Shown: positions 9,780-22,959, counted from the stretch's first letter. The stretch is 64,000 nucleotides of DNA from Isoetes taiwanensis (GCA_021234155.1 JAJEKV010000045.1:7675105-7739104); one strand, 5' to 3'. The notes: a model not told the origin generated them from the letters alone. Numbers and translations: made by a program.

Positions 9780-10950
9780 AGAAAAAGATGTCTAACATAT
9801 GTTTGGTTGAGGACATTTTATGTAGGAAGATGCCTTCCACTGATTTTGTTGAGGTGCTTGGTGAAGAAGAAGCGGTACAAGCTCTAAGACATGCTCATGA
9901 CCTCTGCTGTGGTGGACATTATTCTATGGATGCCACAGCCAAGAAAATTCTAAGTTACGGATACTATTGGCCCACACTTCATCATGATGTCAAAAGATGC
10001 GTGCGAGTTGTTACATTTGTCAAAAGCATGCCGACAAAGCACTGAAGGTACCTCCCCTTTCACCTATTGTGGCCCCTGGCCCATTTCTTGTTTGGGGATT
10101 AGATTTTGTTGGTCCTATACACCCATCTTCCTCTGCCAAACATGAATACATCCTAGTTACTCTGAGACTTCTTCACTAAATGGGCTGAAGCAACTCCATT
10201 GACAAGTGCCAATCACGGATACCACGACAAGTTTCCCTCTTGTCTAATATATGTGCTAGGTTTGGAGTACCATTGAAGATTGTTTTACGACGGAGGAGCG
10301 CTTTTGTGAATGAAGTAATAGACAAGCTTACCCAATTGCTTGAGATAAGACATACAAAAAGTTACGCTTACTACCCTCGGGGAAATGGCGAGGCGAGAAT
10401 CCACCAATAAGACTCGATATCCATTATGAAGAAGCGGTAGATAGGTTTCCAAGAAGGCTGGCATACAAAGTTGATCTATGCCCTCACGGTCCTCTGAGAA
10501 CCACTTATAAAGTGGCTATAAAAAACACTCCTGCCTCTATTGTATATGGTACTAGCGTCATTCTACCCTTTGAGTTGCGGTACTTTTCGCCAAGGATGAT
10601 GCAAATACAAGTCAAAAGTGAAGAGGATGCTATGCAGTGCGGTGCGGCAGATGCTAGCCCTATGAGGAACTTCGGAGATAAGACTCTGGTGATAACAGAT
10701 CACAAGATGAAAATCAAGAAGAAATTTGACAAACAAGCATTAGAAGTCAACTATCAGGTTGGTGATTTGGTGCTTAAGTTAGCTAAAACAAAGATCCCAC
10801 TCTAGGTAAGTTTTTACGCAAATTGGGAAGGTCCATTTGTCATTTCTTCACATCTTTGGAGCAAACTCATATTACTTACAAGAGTTAGAATCGAGAGGAT
10901 TTTGCCAAATCCTCTCAATGCCTGACACTTGAAAGCTTATTGGATCTAAA
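9780..10950 (+). pseudogene. Integrase of the gypsy pol (frameshifted)
   Basis: Integrase inserts the DNA copy into the genome. The zinc-binding HHCC region reads HAHDLCCGGHYSMDATAKK and YYWPTLHHDVKRC, then CYICQKHADK in another frame. The catalytic core starts with WGLDFVGPIHPSSSAKHEYI, giving the first aspartate. The second block, normally SDRGS, reads LRRRSAFVNEVIDKL, so that aspartate is lost. The third block is damaged around GNGEARI. The C-terminal part near 10740-10790 reads VNYQVGDLVLKLAK, and the end resembles the ILPNPLNA..LKAYW tail shared with the second element. No chromodomain follows. Confidence 0.75.
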
Positions 10951-12039
10951 CTAGCTAATGCTAGTTAGTATAGTTTGTAGGTAGTCTAAAAAAGGTTGAA
11001 GTAGTTGAAATTGTTCTAGATATGATTTGCTAACACTATGGGAAGAAAACCATAAAAAAAGAAAAAGCTGAAAAGAAAAGGTATGTGTTTTGATCATTAA
11101 CATTGTCATTTTTGCGGGTTCATTAGTTGTTACGTTTAAAGCCAGCGGAAAAACCATTGCCTCCTAAAGTTGTGCTCACATGCGGGAACTCAAAATCATC
11201 ATGAGCAGGTTCTTTGAACATCTTGTGATGAATACCGGGATTGAAGTACTAATCACGAGTCATCATGTCATTTTTGGGGACCATCCTAGTCTTCCATACC
11301 ATTCATTTTTCATTTATTGGCCTCCCATTCATATAAGCCTTGCTCATACTTTTATTCATCACCTCTGGGCTGCTATTCACCCTGTGCATCATAAAAGCGA
11401 TCTCCTAACTCTCTATTTCATGTCATTTTGGGGATCATCCTTTACCCACTAGCCCGACTTTATACCACCACCATTTTTTCTTTTGGGCAAATTTGCGGGA
11501 CCATTACATCTTCTAGAATGTGTGCGCACCCTTCCATAACATTCTAGCTTCATCCACCAAGTCATTTCTTCAAGACTCCTACAAGAATGGGTATTTGAAA
11601 TCCAAAAAGTATCAAGTTTTATCCACAAGATCATTGAAGCAGATTTTGGACGTTCCCCCCAAGTTTCAACACTTATGGGAAGTCAAAAGAACATGGTAGC
11701 TTGAGACCCTACAAGTCACAAATGTTCAAAAGTTGCTTCTTTGTGTTCAAAGTTGCGAAATTCATCACCAAAAATGTGAAGTACACATAGTTCTATCCGT
11801 TTCCTATTACGGCACCATTTTCCATGCATGAAGACCTCAAAGAAAACCTTATATTATCTCAGGAACAGGATATGCATTGATTTGGCATTCACTTTCATAT
11901 ATTTGCACTTTTGAGCTTTTATCTTTGCATTCTAAGAAGCTCGATATTTGAAACGGGATAATTCAGATTCAGATGTCAGGAGAAGCTTTTAACAGGTTTC
12001 AAGGCTGGGGGACCAGCCATTTTTTCTTTTGGGCAAAGA
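10951..12039 (+). other. Non-coding tail between pol and the 3' LTR
   Basis: No coding similarity is recognised in this 1.1 kb. The words ATTTTTTCTTTTGGGCAAA occur twice (11474-11492 and 12019-12037), the second copy directly before the 3' LTR. GGCTGGGGGACCAGCC sits at 12004-12019. A purine tract immediately next to the LTR is short (GGGCAAAGA). Confidence 0.5.
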
Positions 12040-13979
12040 TGTTGCCCCTTGAAGTGGCAACATGAAGAAGAGATGAAGATATGAAGAAAATTCTAAGTAT
12101 TGGAGGAGCTATTAAGGAAAAGTATCAGGCTGAAAGAGAATCTAGGCCAGGTGAGTACCCCTGCCAAATCCTCTAGCCAAAACTAGCCATCCTTGATTTT
12201 TCCCAAATTTTTTGAGCCTATCTCCTATTTTTTCTTGAATTTCCCCTATAAGCTAGCCAAATATGCTTCTAAAGATGCCTAAAATCCAAAATGCCAAAAA
12301 ATCTATACCTTTGCCAAGTGGCATCCTAGTCATCATCCTAAAGTGCCAAAGATGTCAAAAAGTCAAGTGAAAGTCAAAATGGAAAGCCAAAAGGCACACT
12401 TTCTAAAAAATACCCTTGCCACGTCATCAAAAGTCAAAATGCCACCTAGGATGGCCACCTTGCTCAAAAAAATGCTTTGTCATCCAACTTTGGTTATATC
12501 TTTGCCACTTGGGCCAAAATCATGCCACCTCATCAAAAATATCAAGGGGCATTTGAAATCTCGAAATTTCACTTAGGCAAAAAGCCATGTTTGACTTTGC
12601 CACATCATCCTTCACTATGCCAAGTCATCATTTCATCATGTCACCATCCATTGCCCAGTCACCATTGATTCACCTTTTTTAGCCAAAAAATCAAAGTGCC
12701 ATTTTCCAAAATTTGACCACATCATCTTGTAGCCCCAATGAAAAATATGCCACGGCACAAAAATTTCAAAAAGACCCTATATAGACCTTTAAATTCCACT
12801 TCTTGGGAATCGTGGCCTTTTAAAAAAAATATATATAAAAAATTGTCCTATTCTACCCACCCCCGACCTAGATTCCTTTATAAGGTAATCCCCCTCCACG
12901 TGGCTCATCCGCAGGAATCCATTAGGGTGTGGGTGATTGAGGTACCGAATCCCGATGGGCAAGACCGTCAATTTATAAGATTGCATGGATCGGGCTATAT
13001 ATCCCTTAGGGCTGACTTTTTCGATTTCAAAACTCCAAAATGTGGGATATATCCATTGAAGAAAATTCTGCCAAGATCCATTAGGGTTCTATGATTCTCG
13101 ACTTCTAGCGCAATTTGAGTGATCACCGAGGCGATTAATTGGCTGATCATAACTTAGAGGCCCTTTTACGGAACCAATCGAATCATGAAGAAGATGCGAA
13201 TTAATAGAGATCATGCCAAAACGAGAATATTGCCTATTTTTGGGAAAAAGAGTTCGTAGCCATATCTGAACAAATCGAGACTCTAACTACCACGACGACG
13301 GGTCTATAAAGATGATCCGAGCCGTATTCTACCAGGAGAGAGGAGATTTTTGATTAGAAACCCGCCCTTGTTCTTGAAAGCCAAGATTCTTGAAGTTCTG
13401 ATACAAGTTCTATTTCAGAGTGATCGAATGGATTACGGCGATTGTATTATGTTCCTAAGATAATCGAGAAAAGTTTTCTTGAGCAATTCATGGTGTTTCC
13501 CCTTTCTTCAATCGATTCCGAGAGTTTTTAATCAAAAATTAGGGTTTTCCCATTTTTACGTGCGGTCCATTTCTGGCGAACTTTGCCACGAATTCCCCAT
13601 CAATCTTTATCAACAAATGAGTTGAAATCAATTCAAGTTATCTGATATTATCTAGACTTAGCTAAATTGATAGCTATCCTGCCAGAATTTGTTCAAAAAA
13701 TTCATCTGCATTCAAAGGAAGTTTGTCTGCATCCCCAAGTTTTTTTCTTCAATCATTTTCACTACTTTGTTGCAGAAAACATCCCAGTTATACACCCGCA
13801 TTCACATATCACCTTATTTCCTCACATTTGCACCTCTTTTCTCATCTTTTCACATCCCCTCACCACATCTTTGGCTCTCTGCACCCTAAACACAGAATTT
13901 GGCAAGTATCTTTTAGGAAATCCCACAATTTAGAGATTTGTGCATCACAGTTTTTGCAAGGATTCTGTGAAAGGCAACA
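12040..13979 (+). repeat. 3' LTR of the gypsy element
   Basis: The 1940-bp repeat matches 3699-5620 and has the same TGTTGCC...GGCAACA ends. The TSD copy AATGT follows at 13980-13984. Differences from the 5' LTR are concentrated in CG-containing words and are mostly indels. Confidence 0.93.
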
Positions 13980-13984
13980 AATGT

Positions 13985-14152
13985 GTTGCAAGGAATAAAG
14001 AGTACCTCGAACAATAATTGTTATATAATAAATAACCGAGACATTAGGAGTTATTGTTATAACATAAGTGATAACCATTGGATTGCATAATAGTATTAAT
14101 GTCCTATAAATATTACCTTGAGGTAATCCTATTAAATGTATAACTATAATAA
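13985..14152. other. Spacer between the gypsy element and the second Helitron-like end
   Basis: AT-rich sequence with small palindromes (ATTACCTTGAGGTAAT near 14113, AACAATAATTGTT near 14010). Its first 11 bases complete a palindrome with the sequence left of the gypsy insertion. No gene is seen. Confidence 0.4.
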
Positions 14153-14180
14153 CTAGTTATGGTGCCCGGCGTTGCCGGGC
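14153..14180 (-). mobile_element. Second Helitron-like 3' end, minus strand
   Basis: CTAG at 14153-14156 is followed by a hairpin, GCCCGGC at 14164-14170 and GCCGGGC at 14174-14180 with loop GTT. The layout matches 582-609 exactly. The rest of the element lies to the right and its 5' end is not identified. A possible very short version would end at 14301 (GTTCAATATATAGA followed by T), but the element may be much longer. Confidence 0.5.
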
Positions 14181-14301
14181 TTAGTAACATTTTGAAGATG
14201 TGGTTCTTTGATTCCTGGCTAAAATAGAGAAGGTGTTAGAGGGGCAAGGTTAATGTAGAGGATCTTTTTTAGATTCATTGACATGGAGTTCAATATATAG
14301 A

Positions 14302-17300
14302 TTTTGTATAGGTGGTATTTAGGACTTGAACTTGATTATGTTATGTTCAACCAAGTACAAAAACTCATAATCTAACATTGAACTTGAATGTACTATAGAA
14401 AACATGGTGGTCTGAACTAAAACTCAAATTTGAAAGGAATATGTTGAATATGCATGTTTAATCTCTATGCTTTCAAAAGTAATAGAAGGATGCATAACAA
14501 ATATATACTCACGTAGCTAGGTGGTTATGCCATTGGTATATGGTAATCACCCAAAGCGTAAGGATGCAAAATGTACATCTTGTTATATTGTTTTGTAGTT
14601 GTCGCTAGACTCCACGGTTATTGATTTTTTTTACATTTTATGAGTACTCGTGTCGTTAAATGTCCATCCACGAAATGATAGCGTTTCTAGTTTATTGTAA
14701 AACATGTTGATGGTTATGCTTGTGCATTTAAACCATGGCATGTGCGAAAAGTTTCAAAATTAAATTGGAATTTGTTTGCAAACATGCATGTTAAAGCATG
14801 TGGCAATTGGCAATTTGTGAGTAGAACTGGAATTAGGCTTGGTATAATATTGCATGATTTCTACTTCAGCATTTGGGAAGGAAGCAAAATCGAGAGGAGT
14901 TGTAACATGCATATTGAATTGCATCATTATAGGGAACATGGACAAAGGCCTAAAATTGGATATGCCTCATTATAGAGAAGATGGACAAAGGCTTTGATAA
15001 ATGAGTTCTCATAAATGGTATGAAATTGTATATTTTGTTATTGACATTGTGGATTGTTCATGATGTTGACACTGTTTTTTTTTAAGTTGTGTATATATCG
15101 TGTGAACATTTCTTGAAGAGGTTGTGAAGTTGCATGAAGCAAGTATAAATCATCGACACGGTCTAAGTTTGACGACACAATCTAAGTTATCTTATGAATA
15201 TGTGTTGCAACTCGACACGGTCTAAGTTTGACGACACAATGTAAGTTATCTTATGAATATGTGTTGCAACTGTGAAGTTCCATCAAGCAAGAATCTATTG
15301 CCCAAACAATTTAAGTTTTGTATTGAATAGACTTGTTGAATATAAACTTGCCCTAAACGTTACAACAATTTAAAATGACACAAATTGAGTTACTGTCAAA
15401 ATAAGAATTGCCAAACTGCAATGGAAGTCTCCCTGTCTCTTCCAATCTTTTCTCATCAAATTTGAACCATTGCAATGGGTATTGTTTGCTCTCCAGTTAA
15501 AATTCTTGTTTCGAATTGTTGGTTTCCTTCTATATGCTCCCCATGGAAACCTAAGTATACACAATGAATGGAGTGTATTTTCAGTCTTCTACGTGTTGCC
15601 ATAACTACCTCAGCAGATTTAGAACTACGTTTAGGGTATGTGCCAGCCTCTCTCTAAACTCATTAAACTTTCCAAAAGAATACCATGAGCATCAACTCAA
15701 GACTTTAAAAATACCTTTGTGGCTAATCCTTGGTTCATTCACAGCTGTATACCTTCTGACAGTTATCTACATTTGGTAAGCCTGGCTTTGTTGACAACAT
15801 GCATTCCGACAGTTATCCATGTTGCATCTTATGACAGCAATTATCCTTGCTCTTCCCCATTTCCCCATCTGCGATTCCCTCTGAATCACAGAGGACCTTC
15901 TGACAGTTTTCCATGTTTCCCATATGGAATCCCAAAGGGTCTTTCAAATCAACAAACAGAAAATTGCCGACTTGAAATAACAGATATAAAAATCCTAATA
16001 TGGCGCGTTGTAAATAAGAAATAGAAAGTTTACATTTGCAAGATTTGCCATTTCCAGTCTGGCTTGTCCTAGTCCTGTGTTGAATGAGAAATGTTAAACT
16101 CAAATCTGCAGTCTAATTGTTTCCCTACCTCCCATGCAACTCAAGACATGGTATGTCGCTTGTTGTTTCAGTCTGACCAGAACGCAGCTTATAAAGCCAC
16201 TTCTCTTTTGCAAAGAGAATGCTTTAAGAACAACAAAATCATAATATCGTGCCTGCAAATATATATATCAATAAAATTCAAAAAAAATTCAGTTCACATG
16301 CCAATTCATTGTTCATATGGAACAACAGTAAAACAAATAGGGGAGCAGGCTGTATCTTGTAACTCATATTGTTGCAAGAGAATACTGATCAGAAGCTAAC
16401 AGAAGAAAAGAGCATGTAAATAGGCGTAAAAGTTTTAACAATGCCTGCATGTAAAGTTTGAATGCTTCAACCTAAAAGGAAAACTATTGTATGCAAGAAG
16501 AGGTGACATGGTACCTGGCTACCTGCTTAGCAGTGCATAGACTCAATAAACTCAAACTAAGCCAAACATAGAACATATATTTGAAAATACCACAATGCAT
16601 GAGTCGGGGGATTATACACCTAGGCTTGGTGCATAGGCTCAACATACGAGAATGTGGGCCACACTCGAACAGATGTTGAAATTGGAAATATTAGTGAGTG
16701 AGGCATTTTACCTGCTTGGTAGTGCATAGGTTCGACCAAAATATGGGCCACACTTGTTTTTTGCCATGCTTGATTCTTGCCATGCTCAACACCTAAAGCA
16801 CCTCCTGTGGTCCCAGCAGATAGATATATCTTCAAACTGAAGGTAAAAAACACTTATCTTGTTTCTACATGATTTCATCAAGCCCAAGCATGCAACAAAT
16901 AAGAAAAATAACTTGCAAAGTAAAGGTGGAAGCAAATAACTGCATATACCTCAGTAAATGTTTATTGAGCCAGTTATATACCTCCCATTTGGCCTGTTCA
17001 TCTTGATTATACATATAACTATGCCTAACACTTGTAAAAAGATCATTGGACATGCAAAAAGATATAGGTTAACATGTTTGACACCAAATAGTGTAGACAT
17101 GGGGTCAAAAACTGAGAAGCAACAGAAGACAACAATGGAAAAATATGGACATCTTCTTAATGTGGTTACACCATTTGCAGCATGCCGCTTTGCTGTAAAA
17201 GTGATTGTGTCTTCTTACAATATGCCACTTTGATGCAAGCTTGAACAATACAAAGCAATCAAAATAAAATGGCAAATCATGAAGATGAGCTTACAGAGAA

Positions 17301-19540
17301 GGGGAAAGCTGCCCTGTACCAGCAGATTGTTTGACAAACAATGGCGCCAAAATTTTCCATTTCTAATCTTTGAAAAAGTGGAATGCAATGCAGAATCTGA
17401 CCTGAAAAGTATTCCTGGTATAATTCGGCTATCAGATACCTTAGAATTATTACTTGGAGATGATCCTCAACTAAAGAATGAGCCTAACCCACACCAATAA
17501 GAAAATCCGCAACAATTTGTTAGCAAAAGGTCTGTATGTATATACAGGAAAGCAAAAGAGAATGGATATATGGTTTACCATAAATCAAAAGCTCAATGTC
17601 AAAAGCATAAGTATGTACCTCCACCTTTCTCCAAACTTTCTTCAAATCAGAAAAGCCCAAAGATGCTCGGGAGAAAGAAAGCACTCTTCCAGCCTAGGAT
17701 CGGCTTGCTGAAGTGGTTCGTTGCTTGCAAGAATCTGCTTGCAAAGTGGTGCAACTTATAAACAATATTATGCCTTATTTCACTTTGCTTGGAAGAAGTT
17801 GCCTGCACCACAATAGTAAGGCCTATAGGTACCAATGCGTCTGCATGCAGCCGTGATGCCTACAATAGAAACAATCCAAGTTCTTAGAGAAATGGCAAGC
17901 AAAAAACATGGAGTAGAAGCAAAAATCAAGATGCCTTGCCCTCTTTGCAAGAGCGGTCTGCACAATATATAAATGACATTAAGAATGTTGCTTGAGAATG
18001 CTTATGAAAATGAGAGGCATCCATTTTTATTCCTGGCAGTTATCTGATACAACCAGATTTTAATTGTGCATATAATAGAATTGGGTATTTAAAAACATAC
18101 TTCTTGAGGCCTTGTGACTACATAGAAAAAAAGAAATGCTTTGGAAAATTTGGATACACCTCAGCCGGTTTTCCTCCAGTCTTCCATCATTCTTTCCCAA
18201 TGCGAGATAATTAGGGAAATGCACACGACATTGTAGCGTCTACTAAGAAATGCCAAAACTAAAAGCAAACTTTGGCGGTTCAAAATTCTATTTTTGGCTT
18301 CCTTGTGTATAATCCTAAATCTAATATGCTTACAAAGTTTCTGAATGTAAATGGCACTTAATCTACATCAATTTCAAATGCTAATTTTTAATGTCTTTGC
18401 TAAGTGCCCATGCATATACTGCCTTAGATTATATTGAAGCAAAAATACACTATCGAAAACAAAAGAATAATGTACAACATACCCATTTCATAAGCTGTAA
18501 TCCACGAGCTTAGGGGTGAGAATGTGCCAAGATACCATGTCTGAGAGTGTGTGTCAAGATCCTCATCGAACGGGTTCTTCCACAAACATTGCTTGTATCA
18601 AGCAATGGAAGGTCGGACATCTTCAAATAAAAGGCCTTCAAAATTGGCAAAGAATTGATAAGATAAAATTTCCAAAAATATATTCTACGTGACATAGAAA
18701 GCGAAGCATTGGAACAAAATGTGTTTGAAAAGGGAACCAAGGAGATTATAAAACATCGTGCCTTATCTTGCACAAAATCAAGGCAACATCGGACTAACAA
18801 CAAAACTAAAAGGAATATGAATACTTGCACTTACCTTTCAGAAAACAGAGTAAGATGTCTTTGTCTGAGATAAATTTCATGCAAACCTAGATGGTCCTCA
18901 TGGAAATAACTTTTTTAATAAATCTAGTCCAAGTCATGGGCATCTGGGCCAAATCACAAATCACAGCTAAATCTCTAGACCCACGCTCTAGTATATCCCC
19001 AGAAGAAAGCAATAACTCTGAGAATAGATTCCCTTGGAAAAGATCAAATTTTCATCAGCAAACACAAATTGGAGTTAGGAATCAATTGCAAATTCTACCT
19101 TGAATCGTGGCATCTAGCTCCATCTATAGCCAAGCTGCTGCTAAAACCGACACATACATGGCTCCATCTGGCTCCATCGCGGCTGCTCCATCTAGGCACA
19201 TACATGGCTTGTACGCCATGCTGTGCTCCCAGGTGAAGCCGCCGTGGTGAAGCCGCCGTGCTGTTCTCCCCTCTCGATCAGAAAAGATGAAGCCAAACCA
19301 AAAGACAAAAGGAGAATTCAGAATGGAAACCCCAGAAACCCCAAAAAACGAAACCCCAAAAACCCCAAAAACCCACAAACCCGATTTTTGGAATACCTGA
19401 AAAGTTTTCCGGCAGCTAAAACTTCTAGACCTTAGAAAACCAACCTGGAAAAAAAATCCAAAAAGTTTTCGGCATATCGGAAAAACCGAATTTAAACAAT
19501 AGGATAGATATATGGTATGCATGAGGTTGATTGCAGGTTA
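14302..19540. other. About 5 kb without a recognisable gene; exon-like pieces
   Basis: No known domain is identified on either strand. On the minus strand, 19270-19100 looks like a 5' exon: a CG-rich leader, then ATG and MAYKPCMCLDGAAAMEPDGA. Further pieces with splice-like borders occur, for example TTGTTTCTATTGTAG/GCATCAC on the minus strand near 17860-17870. This could be a gene or captured gene fragments belonging to the element ending at 14153. A short motif (GTGCATAG plus GTGGGCCACACT-like words) recurs at 16530-16760. Confidence 0.3.
15153..15270. repeat. 59-bp tandem repeat, two copies
   Basis: TCGACACGGTCTAAGTTTGA starts at 15153 and again at 15212, and the units continue almost identically to AATATGTGTTGCAAC. 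One substitution (AATCT against AATGT) is visible. Confidence 0.9.
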
Positions 19541-19603
19541 AGAAGATCCCAAGGTGGGGAGACCCACGATGCTGCGGACAACATCAATTCAAGGTGGGGA
19601 GAA
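19540..19603 (+). pseudogene. Remnant of the 3' end of a gypsy internal region, with polypurine tract
   Basis: One frame reads RTTSIQGGENVAFD, resembling the final residues of gypsy pol, where an '..F.GGEN' ending overlaps the polypurine tract. The tract AAGGTGGGGAGAA (19591-19603) directly precedes the LTR start TGTGGCGTT. A related word AAGGTGGGGAGA also occurs at 19551. Only about 60 bases of internal sequence remain. Confidence 0.5.
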
Positions 19604-20604
19604 TGTGGCGTTCGATGCGATATACGGTCTCAAGGCATTATACCGTGATGCGCCGCCATCATCTATTACCCGTCGTCCGGTCGGCGTGTGTACGCCCGGC
19701 CTACCAAGCAAAAGGATGCCCCTAGGGGCAACTTGCAATGGTGCTTACACTTAGCAATGCACGCACCTTTAGACCTTTAACCCATTAAAGGTAGACCAAG
19801 GGTCATGGAAAACCCTAAACCCTAAGCGAGCCTACATAAGGCATCAAACCCTAACATTCCCCTTTTGGCCCCACCGGACCTTCCGGGAGCTCCAGATTGC
19901 TGGCGCTGAGTCAATTCCAACTCCACGATGCGCACATGCCTGACTAGTCGGATCTCCTTCCGACCGCATCTCGAAGCGTAAGCTGCGACATGAGCATGCC
20001 AATTCGAGAGCGGTGAACCGGGGATCAGGTATTTAGTTGATTGAATAGCCTAAACCTTATTCCAGCCTTGAACCAAAAGAGTGGGTTTAGCCTATTAAAT
20101 CACCCCTAGTAGCCAAGCAGATCCCGAGATTGACTCTAACTAAAGAACCTAACTCTATGTATGATATAGATTAGTTCTTATTCTTTAGTTCTATGATGAT
20201 GTGATGGACGGATGAATTACGTGAACTCCTTTGTATTGGGAAGGGGGTAGAGACTTGAAGCTTAGTTGCTCCTAGATAGTCCCTCTTAGTGCATTACTAG
20301 ATTTTATTTTTGTGTACAAGAAATTTTGGTTGTGGGTGAAAGGGGCAGACCGGCTTAGAATGAGGTTCGTGTGTCGACCCTTGACCCGATCCCGGGCGTG
20401 TAAAGTCTACCTGGGGATCAAAGTGACTAGGTCTAATGGCTTACCACTGAGTGTGGGTAAAGGCATGGGCTCCATTGCAGTGGGGTGGAGTTCACCTTCC
20501 GGTGGGTTGTCGAATAAGGCGGTGGCTCTCTAGTCACCTTGGGTCAGCATGTAGATCTCTGGAGGGAGTGATCCCTACCTGCCCCATCGGGACTGGGGAG
20601 ATGT

Positions 20605-20868
20605 TGTAGAAGATAGGGATCCTAGAGCAAGAACGGCGGAGAGAGACGCAAGAAGGCAATAACGTCTAGATTAATCATGATTGAATACATCCATCAACTA
20701 GTTATAGAGATCTAACAAACTATCTACATTGGCCTAACAAACTATCTATGTGGCCTAACAACTAACATCTTGGGCTTATATGAGTTAAGCCCCATTACAG
20801 CGTGGGTGGTGACACATGTCACCCCACCAATTGGCCACTTTAGTTTACATATAACATTAGCTTTAACA
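20605..20868 (-). repeat. 3' LTR of the copia element
   Basis: The 264-bp repeat is nearly identical to 25379-25644. It contains a 21-bp internal tandem motif (CTAACAAACTATCTA...GGC, two copies near 20720-20765). Confidence 0.95.
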
Positions 20869-20880
20869 CTCCCCTTTAAA
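20869..20880 (-). promoter_or_regulatory. Polypurine tract of the copia element
   Basis: The minus strand reads TTTAAAGGGGAG directly next to the 3' LTR, the usual site for plus-strand DNA priming. Confidence 0.75.
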
Positions 20881-20989
20881 CTAAAGTGTAGAAAAAATTC
20901 AGCTTCACTTGCGATCAGCGCATGTTCTCCCCTTTAAGCTGAATTTTGACCATGACAAGTTGTTCCTTGAACTGGTGAGTGAGAGCACG

Positions 20990-22460
20990 CTAAGGGTTTT
21001 GTGAACAAATCGCACAAGCCCGATCATGAGTGGAACAAGATAGGCCAAAGAAAGCATCCCGCCGAAATTGTTCACGAATGAACATTAAGTGTGTATCAAT
21101 GTGTTTAGTTACGGCATGAAACATGGGATCATGAGCAAAATTTGGATGGTGCTTTCGATTATCACAATAGAGTCTTTGGTGGAGGGGAAGGCGACTGAAA
21201 ATCAGCCCAAAACCTGTGACCATAAAGCTTCATGTACACCAAATGAGAGAGCCTTGAATTACGCCGGTTTGTGCTCAAAGAGAGTTGGTTGTCGCTTGGA
21301 GATCCAACTAATGCGATTTGGTCCCAAGGAGGCAACCATTCGAGTGGTGGATCTCCAAGTATCCGAACACCAGAATAATCGGCGTCCACAAATATAGTAA
21401 AATTTGAATATGAATCTTTGGGCAATAAAATAAGCCTTCATCCATAGTGCCTTTGACATAAGCAAGCACTTGCTTAGCTGCGTGCCGATGGCTCATCTTT
21501 GGTGTGTGCATGTACGATAAGTTAGCGAAAATGCAAGATTGGCTGAGAGTGGTGAAATGCAAGATGTATCGGGACCATGCTAAGCTTTGTCCGGGAGCCA
21601 TGGGACATGAAGGAGTCCATATTGAATTAGTTAACAACTCATCTTGTTTTTGGTGAGGAAGCATCTCAAGTTCTTTGCTAGACTCAAGGAGTATCAATGA
21701 CATAACCTAAATTAGCTTTGTCAAAGGCAGCCATGGGATGTGTTGAATACACCACTTTGTGATTAACAAATCATAACTACACCCATAACTCACCGGACGA
21801 CCTTGTAGTACAAAGCGGGATCTGGCGTACTCGCCTAAAACCAGCATTCAAGAAGAATTTATGGAGCTTCTTATTCCAACAACGCGGTGCTGTTTAAGAC
21901 CATAGAGGCTCTTGTTGAGTTTGCCCACGAACTCCCTCGTTATCCCTTTGCACAAAACCTTGAGGCTGCTCCATGTAAACGATTTCTTCAAGTTCGCCAT
22001 GAAGAAAGGCACTTTTCACATCCATTTGATGTACCTTCCACCTTTGACGTTTGCCAAAGCCATGATAGTACTGGTTGTTGCTAATCGGCCATCGGAGCAA
22101 AGACTTCATCATAGTCAGCGCCATATTCTTGAGCAAACCCCTTTGCTACCCAGACTGAGCTTTATGTTTGCTAATAGAACCATCTGCCACGCATACTTGG
22201 TCTGTAAACCCACTTACATCCTATGGCGCTTTCCAGCAGCAATGGGACCAAGTTCCAAGTATCATTCTTCATCAAAAGGCGATACTCTTCTTCCATAGCT
22301 TCGCTGCCATGTTGGATCCTTTTGCTGCTAGTTGGATCAGACAAAGCTAGTTGGATCAAAGAAGACTCTTGCAAAACTTGAGCCATCAAAGCCACATTGC
22401 AGGAGGTTGCATTACAGCGGGGGAAGTTGACGGATTTGGCGACAAGAGAAATCACTCAAG
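20990..22460 (-). pseudogene. Copia reverse transcriptase and RNase H (deleted and frameshifted)
   Basis: The RT would copy the element RNA and the RNase H would remove the template. On the minus strand, motifs in order are MKNDTWNLVPL with GCKWVYRP (about 22430-22190), then VHQMDVKSAFLHGELEEIVY and MEQPQGFV (about 22050-21940). From about 21700 follow the late-RT words HAAKQVLAYVKGT. The segment that should carry the YVDD catalytic box is missing between these blocks, since only about 250 bases separate them. RNase H words follow: FVDADYSG, TRRSTTRMV and FHAVTKHID. Frameshifts are frequent, so no active enzyme can be made. Confidence 0.8.
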
Positions 22461-22959
22461 TTGGAAGACAATTTAAAAGGAGTATCTTGAGGAGGTAGTG
22501 CATGAGCACTACTCGCAGCTCCACCATCACAAAAGGAGTTCAAAGGGAGTTCTTCCATGAGTGGTCGCCATGGATCGGGAGGCTTCATCAAATTCCCTTG
22601 TGGATACACCCCGGGGTTTGCAACATTGGAAGAGTATTGACCAAGACCTTGCGCAATGAGATCACCAACCAAACAATCATCAGCAAAATCACTTAATATT
22701 GGCTGGTCCCACTTAATCTCATCAAATTTGGTCTACGCTCATGAAAGTGAAGCAGGCGGCTAACAATTATTTTCTTTGCAATCGGATCATACAACTTGTA
22801 GGCCTTGTGATCAAGCGCATAGCCTACAAAGATTGCTTTGGTTGCTCTCTCATGCAACTTGCCTTGCTTCTTGAGGGCTTCAAGAGTATTAGATACAAAG
22901 GCAAGACAACCAAATGTAAAATGGGAAACATCGGTTTCTTACCACGAAGGGGGCTTCAT

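Larger units (their letters stand above)
3699..13979 (+). mobile_element. Ty3/gypsy LTR retrotransposon, structurally complete, coding decayed
   Basis: Two long direct repeats (3699-5620 and 12040-13979) begin TGTTGCC and end GGCAACA, a perfect 7-bp terminal inverted repeat. A 5-bp target duplication AATGT flanks the element (3694-3698 and 13980-13984). A tRNA-Gln-type primer site follows the 5' LTR. Inside, in order, are gag with zinc knuckles, protease, an archaeal-type RNase H, reverse transcriptase, a degenerate second RNase H, and integrase. Integrase follows the RT, which is gypsy order, and no chromodomain is seen, so it belongs near the Tat/Athila side of plant gypsy elements. Many frameshifts break the pol, so it cannot be autonomous as sequenced. 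It resembles the minus-strand element at 50133-62753. Confidence 0.93.

Noticed and set aside
14153-14301. 149-bp mini-Helitron ending at AATATATAGA
   Set aside because: The 5' end is a single weak match and no second copy is visible. Retained only as a possibility in the annotation of the 3' end.
19806-19830. CCCTAAACCCTAA, telomere-like sequence
   Set aside because: Only two units, next to other AAACCCTA words common in plant leaders and LTRs. Not an interstitial telomere array.
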